DNA of 64,000 bases, from the NCBI GenBank assembly GCA_949128115.1, contig OX421964.1, positions 44,990,601 through 45,054,600 of the forward strand, given 5' to 3'. Numbering within the stretch: the stretch's first letter is position 1; each line of letters begins with the position of its first letter. This stretch comes from Anaspis maculata (lineage: Eukaryota > Arthropoda > Insecta > Coleoptera > Scraptiidae). Positions 1 to 10,163 of the stretch are shown piece after piece. Under the pieces are notes generated by a model. The model was not told where the DNA came from. It did not search any database and was given only the letters and a program-made list of their open reading frames with translations. Position numbers and translations under genes: made by a program.

Positions 1-2
1 GT

Positions 3-175
3 AAACGGCGTTGGATTATTTGAATGCGCAACCTAAGCCCGAAAAATCGTTCTACACTTTTGTCGGTGATGCCGAGCGAAATAATAAAAATCGATTTTGA
101 CTCCGACTTCTGCAGCAAATGACCAAAAAGCCAATTACCAAGAAGTTCTCCTGATTGTGAAGTAAATGACAAAGT
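3..175. repeat. Representative L-type 173-bp monomer (first complete copy)
   Basis: First full unit, from AAACGGCG to the base before the next AAACGGCG at 176. It carries the standard landmarks: inverted repeat TCGG-TGATG-CCGA, palindrome AAAATCGATTTT, CTGCAG, and two copies of AGCAAATGAC-like sequence. The second copy is mutated here to AGTAAATGAC. In the L consensus C and G are almost equal (37 and 35) and CpG is not depleted. Confidence 0.9.
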
Positions 176-349
176 AAACGGCGTTGGATTATTTGAATGC
201 GCAACCTAAGCCCGAAAAATCGTTCTACACTTTTGTCGGTGATGCCGAGCGAAATAATAAAAATCGATTTTGACTCCGACTTCTGCAGCAAATGACCAAA
301 AAGCCAATTACCGAGAAGTTCTCCCGATTGTGAAGCAAATGACAAAAAA

Positions 350-870
350 AACGGCGTTGGATTATTTGAATGCGCAACCTAAGCCCGAAAAATCGTTCAA
401 CACTTTAGTCGGTGATGCCGAGCGAAATAATAAAAATCGATTTTGACTCCGACTTCCGCAGCAAATGACCAAAAAGCCAATTACCAAGAAGTTCTCTCGA
501 TTGTGAAGCGAATGACAAAAAAAACGGCGTTGGATTAATTGAATGCGCAACCTAAGCCCGAAAAATCGTTCTACACTTTTGTCGGTGATGCCGAGCGAAA
601 TAATAAAATACGATTTTGACTCCGACTTCTGCAGCAAATGACCAAAAAGCCAATTACCGAGAAGTTCTCCCGATTGTGAAGCAAATGACAAAGTAAACGG
701 CGTTGGATTATTTGAATGCGCAACCTAAGCCCGGAAAATCGTTCTACACTTTTGTCGGTGATGCCGAGCGAAATAATAAAAATCGATTTTGACTCCGACT
801 TCTGCAGCAAATGACCAAAAAGCCAATAACCGAGAAGTTCTCCCGATTGTGAAGCAAATGACAAAGTAAA
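350..870. repeat. Poly-A-type monomer block, copy 1 (offset 8,432 bp)
   Basis: Monomers with TTCAACACTTTAGTCGG, TTCCGCAGC, TTCTCTCG, GCGAATGAC and AAAAAAAACGG, followed by AATAAAATACG, CCCGGAAAATCG and AATAACCGAG. The same ordered set is at about 8,782-9,300 (offset 8,432), about 31,380-31,900 and about 43,147-43,670. In this first copy one monomer has GGATTAATTG (about 530) where the duplicate has GGATTATTTG. Confidence 0.85.
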
Positions 871-989
871 CGGCGTTGGATTATTTGAATGCGCAACCTA
901 AGCCCGAAAAATCGTTCTACACTTTTGTCGGTGATGCCGAGCGAAATAAGAAAAATCGATTTTGACTCCGACTTCTGCAGCAAATGACC

Positions 990-2018
990 AGCCAATTACC
1001 GAGAAGTTCTCCTGATTGTGAAGCAATGACAAAGTAAACGGCGTTGGATTATTTGAATGCGCAACCTAAGCCCGAAAAATCGTTCTACACTTTTGTCGGT
1101 GATGCCGAGCGAAATAATAAAAATCGATTTTGACTCCGACTTCTGCAGCAAATGACCAAAAAGCCAATTACCAAGAAGTTCTCCCGATTGTGAAGCAAAT
1201 GACAAAGTAAACGGCGTTGGATTATTTGAATGCGCAACCTAAGCCCGAAAAATCGTTCTACACTTTTGTCGGTGATGCCGAGCGAAATAATAAATATCGA
1301 TCTTGACTCCGACTTCTGCAGCAGATGACCAAAAAGCCAATTACCGAGAAGTTCTCCCGATTGTGATGCAAATGACAAAGTAAACGGCGTTGGATTATTT
1401 GAATGCGCAACCTAAGCCCGAAAAATCGTTCTACACTTTTGTCGGTGATGCCGAGCGAAATAATAAAAATCGATTTTGACTCCGACTTCTGCAGCAAATG
1501 ACCAGCCAATTACCGAGAAGTTCTCCTGATTGTGAAGCAATGACAAAGTAAACGGCGTTGGATTATTTGAATGCGCAACCTAAGCCCGAAAAATCGTTCT
1601 ACACTTTTGTCGGTGATGCCGAGCGAAATAATAAAAATCGATTTTGACTCCGACTTCTGCAGCAAATGACCAAAAAGCCAATTACCAAGAAGTTCTCCCG
1701 ATTGTGAAGCAAATGACAAAGTAAACGGCGTTGGATTATTTGAATGCGCAACCTAAGCCCGAAAAATCGTTCTACACTTTTGTCGGTGATGCCGAGCGAA
1801 ATAAGAAAAATCGATTTTGACTCCGACTTCTGCAGCAAATGACCAAAAAGCCAATTACCGAGAAGTTCTCCCGATTGTGAAGCAAATGACAAAGTAAACG
1901 GCGTTGGATTATTTGAATGCGCAACCTAAGCCCGAAAAATCGTTCTACACTTTTGTCGGTGATGCCGAGCGAAATAATAAAAATCGATTTTGACTCCGAC
2001 TTCTGCAGCAAATGACCA
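990..2018. repeat. Trimer higher-order repeat, 514 bp
   Basis: Short-monomer junctions at 990, 1504 and 2018 are exactly 514 bp apart, marking two full trimer units (173+173+168). The trimer recurs at 3224-4252, 5285-5799, 10628-11142, 12348-13376, 14923-15437 and 16989-17503. Within a trimer the short monomer is followed by one with ACCAAG and then usually one with AATAAG. The first unit carries the TATCGATCTTG variant at the corresponding place. Confidence 0.88.
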
Positions 2019-3900
2019 GCCAATTACCGAGAAGTTCTCCTGATTGTGAAGCAATGACAAAGTAAACGGCGTTGGATTATTTGAATGCGCAACCTAAGCC
2101 CGAAAAATCGTTCTACACTTTTGTCGGTGATGCCGAGCGAAATAATAAAAATCGATTTTGACTCCGACTTCTGCAGCAAATGACCAAAAAGCCAATTACC
2201 AAGAAGTTCTCCCGATTGTGAAGCAAATGACAAAGTAAACGGCGTTGGATTATTTGAATGCGCAACCTAAGCCCGAAAAATCGTTCTACACTTTTGTCGG
2301 TGATGCCGAGCGAAATAAGAAAAATCGATTTTGACTCCGACTTCTGCAGCAAATGACCAAAAAGCCAATAACCGAGAAGTTCTCCCGATTGTGAAGCAAA
2401 TGACAAAGTAAACGGCGTTGGATTATTTGAATGCGCAACCTAAGCCCGAAAAATCGTTCTACACTTTTGTCGGTGATGCCGAGCGAAATAATAAAAATCG
2501 ATTTTGACTCCGACTTCTGCAGCAAATGACCAAAAAGCCAATTACCGAGAAGTTCTCCCGATTGTGAAGCAAATGACGAAGTAAACGGCGTTGGATTATT
2601 TGAATGCGCAACCTAAGCCCGAAAAATCGTTCTACACTTTTGTCGGTGATGCCGAGCGAAATAAGAAAAATCGATTTTGACTCCGACTTCTGCAGCAAAT
2701 GACCAAAAAGCCAATTACCGAGAAGTTCTCCCGATTGTGAAGCAAATGACAAAGTAAACGGCGTTGGATTATTTGAATGCGCAACCTAAGCCCGAAAAAT
2801 CGTTCTACACTTTTGTCGGTGATGCCGAGCGAAATAATAAAAATCGATTTTGACTCCGACTTCTGCAGCAAATGACCAAAAAGCCAATTACCAAGAAGTT
2901 CTCCCGATTGTGAAGCAAATGACAAAGTAAACGGCGTTGGATTATTTGAATGCGCAACCTAAGCCCGAAAAATCGTTCTACACTTTTGTCGGTGATGCCG
3001 AGCGAAATAATAAATATCGATCTTGACTCCGACTTCTGCAGCAGATGACCAAAAAGCCAATTACCGAGAAGTTCTCCCGATTGTGATGCAAATGACAAAG
3101 TAAACGGCGTTGGATTATTTGAATGCGCAACCTAAGCCCGAAAAATCGTTCTACACTTTTGTCGGTGATGCCGAGCGAAATAATAAAAATCGATTTTGAC
3201 TCCGACTTCTGCAGCAAATGACCAGCCAATTACCGAGAAGTTCTCCTGATTGTGAAGCAATGACAAAGTAAACGGCGTTGGATTATTTGAATGCGCAACC
3301 TAAGCCCGAAAAATCGTTCTACACTTTTGTCGGTGATGCCGAGCGAAATAATAAAAATCGATTTTGACTCCGACTTCTGCAGCAAATGACCAAAAAGCCA
3401 ATTACCAAGAAGTTCTCCCGATTGTGAAGCAAATGACAAAGTAAACGGCGTTGGATTATTTGAATGCGCAACCTAAGCCCGAAAAATCGTTCTACACTTT
3501 TGTCGGTGATGCCGAGCGAAATAAGAAAAATCGATTTTGACTCCGACTTCTGCAGCAAATGACCAAAAAGCCAATTACCGAGAAGTTCTCCCGATTGTGA
3601 TGCAAATGACAAAGTAAACGGCGTTGGATTATTTGAATGCGCAACCTAAGCCCGAAAAATCGTTCTACACTTTTGTCGGTGATGCCGAGCGAAATAATAA
3701 AAATCGATTTTGACTCCGACTTCTGCAGCAAATGACCAGCCAATTACCGAGAAGTTCTCCTGATTGTGAAGCAATGACAAAGTAAACGGCGTTGGATTAT
3801 TTGAATGCGCAACCTAAGCCCGAAAAATCGTTCTACACTTTTGTCGGTGATGCCGAGCGAAATAATAAAAATCGATTTTGACTCCGACTTCTGCAGCAAA
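1040..3900. repeat. Long-range duplication A, copy 1 (offset 9,124 bp)
   Basis: The variant order, including every short monomer, the TATCGATCTTG/GCAGATGACC monomers, AATAACCGAG and GACGAAG, is reproduced at about 10,164-13,024 with a constant offset of 9,124 bp. I noticed only a handful of substitutions, for example ACCGAG to ACCGGG at about 12,190 in copy 2 and GTGATGC versus GTGAAGC near 3,600/12,724. Boundaries are approximate because consensus monomers flank both copies. Confidence 0.85.
1380..2860. repeat. 13-monomer higher-order unit (2,234 bp period), copy 1
   Basis: The order of variants here recurs 2,234 bp downstream, at about 3,614-5,090. This equals 13 monomers of which three are short (13 x 173 minus 15). 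Shared rare markers are AATAACCGAG at about 2,368 and 4,602 and GACGAAGTAAACGG at about 2,577 and 4,811. The same GACGAAG marker also occurs at about 9,466 and 11,700, again 2,234 bp apart, so the unit exists in two separated pairs. Confidence 0.82.
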
Positions 3901-5090
3901 TGACCAAAAAGCCAATTACCAAGAAGTTCTCCCGATTGTGAAGCAAATGACAAAGTAAACGGCGTTGGATTATTTGAATGCGCAACCTAAGCCCGAAAAA
4001 TCGTTCTACACTTTTGTCGGTGATGCCGAGCGAAATAAGAAAAATCGATTTTGACTCCGACTTCTGCAGCAAATGACCAAAAAGCCAATTACCGAGAAGT
4101 TCTCCCGATTGTGAAGCAAATGACAAAGTAAACGGCGTTGGATTATTTGAATGCGCAACCTAAGCCCGAAAAATCGTTCTACACTTTTGTCGGTGATGCC
4201 GAGCGAAATAATAAAAATCGATTTTGACTCCGACTTCTGCAGCAAATGACCAGCCAATTACCGAGAAGTTCTCCTGATTGTGAAGCAATGACAAAGTAAA
4301 CGGCGTTGGATTATTTGAATGCGCAACCTAAGCCCGAAAAATCGTTCTACACTTTTGTCGGTGATGCCGAGCGAAATAATAAAAATCGATTTTGACTCCG
4401 ACTTCTGCAGCAAATGACCAAAAAGCCAATTACCAAGAAGTTCTCCCGATTGTGAAGCAAATGACAAAGTAAACGGCGTTGGATTATTTGAATGCGCAAC
4501 CTAAGCCCGAAAAATCGTTCTACACTTTTGTCGGTGATGCCGAGCGAAATAAGAAAAATCGATTTTGACTCCGACTTCTGCAGCAAATGACCAAAAAGCC
4601 AATAACCGAGAAGTTCTCCCGATTGTGAAGCAAATGACAAAGTAAACGGCGTTGGATTATTTGAATGCGCAACCTAAGCCCGAAAAATCGTTCTACACTT
4701 TTGTCGGTGATGCCGAGCGAAATAATAAAAATCGATTTTGACTCCGACTTCTGCAGCAAATGACCAAAAAGCCAATTACCGAGAAGTTCTCCCGATTGTG
4801 AAGCAAATGACGAAGTAAACGGCGTTGGATTATTTGAATGCGCAACCTAAGCCCGAAAAATCGTTCTACACTTTTGTCGGTGATGCCGAGCGAAATAAGA
4901 AAAATCGATTTTGACTCCGACTTCTGCAGCAAATGACCAAAAAGCCAATTACCGAGAAGTTCTCCCGATTGTGAAGCAAATGACAAAGTAAACGGCGTTG
5001 GATTATTTGAATGCGCAACCTAAGCCCGAAAAATCGTTCTACACTTTTGTCGGTGATGCCGAGCGAAATAATAAATATCGATCTTGACTC
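3614..5090. repeat. 13-monomer higher-order unit (2,234 bp period), copy 2
   Basis: Counterpart of about 1,380-2,860. Towards its right end the alignment offset drops from 2,234 to 2,061 bp, which is exactly one 173-bp monomer fewer. The following stretch (about 5,011-6,000) then matches about 2,950-3,940. This is the footprint expected of unequal crossing-over that removed one monomer from this copy, or added one to the other. Confidence 0.78.
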
Positions 5091-6779
5091 CGACTTCTGC
5101 AGCAGATGACCAAAAAGCCAATTACCGAGAAGTTCTCCCGATTGTGATGCAAATGACAAAGTAAACGGCGTTGGATTATTTGAATGCGCAACCTAAGCCC
5201 GAAAAATCGTTCTACACTTTTGTCGGTGATGCCGAGCGAAATAATAAAAATCGATTTTGACTCCGACTTCTGCAGCAAATGACCAGCCAATTACCGAGAA
5301 GTTCTCCTGATTGTGAAGCAATGACAAAGTAAACGGCGTTGGATTATTTGAATGCGCAACCTAAGCCCGAAAAATCGTTCTACACTTTTGTCGGTGATGC
5401 CGAGCGAAATAATAAAAATCGATTTTGACTCCGACTTCTGCAGCAAATGACCAAAAAGCCAATTACCAAGAAGTTCTCCCGATTGTGAAGCAAATGACAA
5501 AGTAAACGGCGTTGGATTATTTGAATGCGCAACCTAAGCCCGAAAAATCGTTCTACACTTTTGTCGGTGATGCCGAGCGAAATAAGAAAAATCGATTTTG
5601 ACTCCGACTTCTGCAGCAAATGACCAAAAAGCCAATTACCGAGAAGTTCTCCCGATTGTGAAGCAAATGACAAAGTAAACGGCGTTGGATTATTTGAATG
5701 CGCAACCTAAGCCCGAAAAATCGTTCTACACTTTTGTCGGTGATGCCGAGCGAAATAATAAAAATCGATTTTGACTCCGACTTCTGCAGCAAATGACCAG
5801 CCAATTACCGAGAAGTTCTCCTGATTGTGAAGCAATGACAAAGTAAACGGCGTTGGATTATTTGAATGCGCAACCTAAGCCCGAAAAATCGTTCTACACT
5901 TTTGTCGGTGATGCCGAGCGAAATAATAAAAATCGATTTTGACTCCGACTTCTGCAGCAAATGACCAAAAAGCCAATTACCAAGAAGTTCTCCCGATTGT
6001 GAAGCAAATGACAAAGTAAACGGCGTTGGATTATTTGAATGCGCAACCTAAGCCCGAAAAATCGTTCTACACTTTTGTCGGTGATGCCGAGCGAAATAAG
6101 AAAAATCGATTTTGACTCCGACTTCTGCAGCAAATGACCAAAAAGCCAATTACCAAGAAGTTCTCCCGATTGTGAAGCAAATGACAAAGTAAACGGCGTT
6201 GGATTATTTGAATGCGCAACCTAAGCCCGAAAAATCGTTCTACACTTTTGTCGGTGATGCCGAGCGAAATAAGAAAAATCGATTTTGACTCCGACTTCTG
6301 CAGCAAATGACCAAAAAGCCAATTACCGAGAAGTTCTCCCGATTGTGAAGCAAATGACAAAGTAAACGGCGTTGGATTATTTGAATGCGCAACCTAAGCC
6401 CGAAAAATCGTTCTACACTTTTGTCGGTGATGCCGAGTGAAATAATAAAAATCGATTTTGACTCCGACTTCTGCAGCAAATGACCAAAAAGCCAATTACC
6501 GAGAAGTTCTCCTGATTGTGAAGCAAATGACAAAGTAAACGGCGTTGGATTATTTGAATGCGCAACCTAAGCCCGAAAAATCGTTCTACACTTTTGTCGG
6601 TGATGCCGAGCGAAATAATAAAAATCGATTTTGACTCCGACTTCTGCAGCAAATGACCAAAAAGCCAATTACCGAGAAGTTCTCCCGATTGTGAAGCAAA
6701 TGACAAAGTAAACGGCGTTGGATTATTTGAATGCGCAACCTAAGCCCGAAAAATCGTTCTACACTTTTGTCGGTGATGC

Positions 6780-7745
6780 CGAGTGAAATAATAAAAATCG
6801 ATTTTGACTCCGACTTCTGCAGCAAATGACCAAAAAGCCAATTACCGAGAAGTTCTCCCGATTGTGAAGCAAATGACAAAGTAAACGGCGTTGGATTATT
6901 TGAATGCGCAACCTAAGCCCGAAAAATCGTTCTACACTTTTGTCGGTGATGCCGAGTGAAATAATAAAAATCGATTTTGACTCCGACTTCTGCAGCAAAT
7001 GACCAAAAAGCCAATTACCGAGAAGTTCTCCTGATTGTGAAGCAAATGACAAAGTAAACGGCGTTGGATTATTTGAATGCGCAACCTAAGCCCGAAAAAT
7101 CGTTCTACACTTTTGTCGGTGATGCCGAGTGAAATAATAAAAATCGATTTTGACTCCGACTTCTGCAGCAAATGACCAAAAAGCCAATTACCGAGAAGTT
7201 CTCCCGATTGTGAAGCAAATGACAAAGTAAACGGCGTTGGATTATTTGAATGCGCAACCTAAGCCCGAAAAATCGTTCTACACTTTTGTCGGTGATGCCG
7301 AGTGAAATAATAAAAATCGATTTTGACTCCGACTTCTGCAGCAAATGACCAAAAAGCCAATTACCGAGAAGTTCTCCTGATTGTGAAGCAAATGACAAAG
7401 TAAACGGCGTTGGATTATTTGAATGCGCAACCTAAGCCCGAAAAATCGTTCTACACTTTTGTCGGTGATGCCGAGTGAAATAATAAAAATCGATTTTGAC
7501 TCCGACTTCTGCAGCAAATGACCAAAAAGCCAATTACCGAGAAGTTCTCCCGATTGTGAAGCAAATGACAAAGTAAACGGCGTTGGATTATTTGAATGCG
7601 CAACCTAAGCCCGAAAAATCGTTCTACACTTTTGTCGGTGATGCCGAGTGAAATAATAAAAATCGATTTTGACTCCGACTTCTGCAGCAAATGACCAAAA
7701 AGCCAATTACCGAGAAGTTCTCCTGATTGTGAAGCAAATGACAAA
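6780..7745. repeat. Dimer higher-order repeat (346 bp period)
   Basis: Consecutive monomers alternate between TCTCCCGATTG (about 6856, 7201, 7547) and TCTCCTGATTG (about 7028, 7374, 7720). All but the outermost carry GAGTGAAAT in place of GAGCGAAAT (about 6782, 6955, 7128, 7301, 7474 and 7647). This gives nearly three dimers of 346 bp, apparently a recent local expansion. Confidence 0.85.
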
Positions 7746-8781
7746 GTAAACGGCGTTGGATTATTTGAATGCGCAACCTAAGCCCGAAAAATCGTTCTAC
7801 ACTTTTGTCGGTGATGCCGAGCGAAATAATAAAAATCGATTTTGACTCCGACTTCTGCAGCAAATGACCAGCCAATTACCGAGAAGTTCTCCTGATTGTG
7901 AAGCAATGACAAAGTAAACGGCGTTGGATTATTTGAATGCGCAACCTAAGCCCGAAAAATCGTTCTACACTTTTGTCGGTGATGCCGAGCGAAATAATAA
8001 AAATCGATTTTGACTCCGACTTCTGCAGCAAATGACCAAAAAGCCAATTACCAAGAAGTTCTCCCGATTGTGAAGCAAATGACAAAGTAAACGGCGTTGG
8101 ATTATTTGAATGCGCAACCTAAGCCCGAAAAATCGTTCTACACTTTTGTCGGTGATGCCGAGCGAAATAAGAAAAATCGATTTTGACTCCGACTTCTGCA
8201 GCAAATGACCAAAAAGCCAATTACCGAGAAGTTCTCCCGATTGTGAAGCAAATGACAAAGTAAACGGCGTTGGATTATTTGAATGCGCAACCTAAGCCCG
8301 AAAAATCGTTCTACACTTTTGTCGGTGATGCCGAGTGAAATAATAAAAATCGATTTTGACTCCGACTTCTGCAGCAAATGACCAAAAAGCCAATTACCGA
8401 GAAGTTCTCCTGATTGTGAAGCAAATGACAAAGTAAACGGCGTTGGATTATTTGAATGCGCAACCTAAGCCCGAAAAATCGTTCTACACTTTTGTCGGTG
8501 ATGCCGAGCGAAATAATAAAAATCGATTTTGACTCCGACTTCTGCAGCAAATGACCAAAAAGCCAATTACCAAGAAGTTCTCCTGATTGTGAAGCAAATG
8601 ACAAAGTAAACGGCGTTGGATTATTTGAATGCGCAACCTAAGCCCGAAAAATCGTTCTACACTTTTGTCGGTGATGCCGAGCGAAATAATAAAAATCGAT
8701 TTTGACTCCGACTTCTGCAGCAAATGACCAAAAAGCCAATTACCGAGAAGTTCTCCCGATTGTGAAGCAAATGACAAAAAA

Positions 8782-9300
8782 AACGGCGTTGGATTATTTG
8801 AATGCGCAACCTAAGCCCGAAAAATCGTTCAACACTTTAGTCGGTGATGCCGAGCGAAATAATAAAAATCGATTTTGACTCCGACTTCCGCAGCAAATGA
8901 CCAAAAAGCCAATTACCAAGAAGTTCTCTCGATTGTGAAGCGAATGACAAAAAAAACGGCGTTGGATTATTTGAATGCGCAACCTAAGCCCGAAAAATCG
9001 TTCTACACTTTTGTCGGTGATGCCGAGCGAAATAATAAAATACGATTTTGACTCCGACTTCTGCAGCAAATGACCAAAAAGCCAATTACCGAGAAGTTCT
9101 CCCGATTGTGAAGCAAATGACAAAGTAAACGGCGTTGGATTATTTGAATGCGCAACCTAAGCCCGGAAAATCGTTCTACACTTTTGTCGGTGATGCCGAG
9201 CGAAATAATAAAAATCGATTTTGACTCCGACTTCTGCAGCAAATGACCAAAAAGCCAATAACCGAGAAGTTCTCCCGATTGTGAAGCAAATGACAAAGTA
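8782..9300. repeat. Poly-A-type monomer block, copy 2
   Basis: Counterpart of about 350-870, with the same ordered diagnostic variants and an offset of 8,432 bp. It is embedded in L-type sequence. Related blocks at about 31,380 and 43,147 in the middle domain show that a middle-domain type segment is interspersed in the left domain, or was ancestral to both. Confidence 0.83.
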
Positions 9301-10163
9301 AACGGCGTTGGATTATTTGAATGCGCAACCTAAGCCCGAAAAATCGTTCTACACTTTTGTCGGTGATGCCGAGCGAAATAATAAAAATCGATTTTGACTC
9401 CGACTTCTGCAGCAAATGACCAAAAAGCCAATTACCGAGAAGTTCTCCCGATTGTGAAGCAAATGACGAAGTAAACGGCGTTGGATTATTTGAATGCGCA
9501 ACCTAAGCCCGAAAAATCGTTCTACACTTTTGTCGGTGATGCCGAGCGAAATAAGAAAAATCGATTTTGACTCCGACTTCTGCAGCAAATGACCAAAAAG
9601 CCAATTACCGAGAAGTTCTCCCGATTGTGAAGCTAATGACAAAGTAAACGGCGTTGGATTATTTGAATGCGCAACCTAAGCCCGAAAAATCGTTCTACAC
9701 TTTTGTCGGTGATGCCGAGCGAAATAATAAAAATCGATTTTGACTCCGACTTCTGCAGCAAATGACCAGCCAATTACCGAGAAGTTCTCCTGATTGTGAA
9801 GCAATGACAAAGTAAACGGCGTTGGATTATTTGAATGCGCAACCTAAGCCCGAAAAATCGTTCTACACTTTTGTCGGTGATGCCGAGCGAAATAATAAAA
9901 ATCGATTTTGACTCCGACTTCTGCAGCAAATGACCAAAAAGCCAATTACCAAGAAGTTCTCCCGATTGTGAAGCAAATGACAAAGTAAACGGCGTTGGAT
10001 TATTTGAATGCGCAACCTAAGCCCGAAAAATCGTTCTACACTTTTGTCGGTGATGCCGAGCGAAATAAGAAAAATCGATTTTGACTCCGACTTCTGCAGC
10101 AAATGACCAAAAAGCCAATTACCGAGAAGTTCTCCCGATTGTGAAGCAAATGACAAAGTAAAC

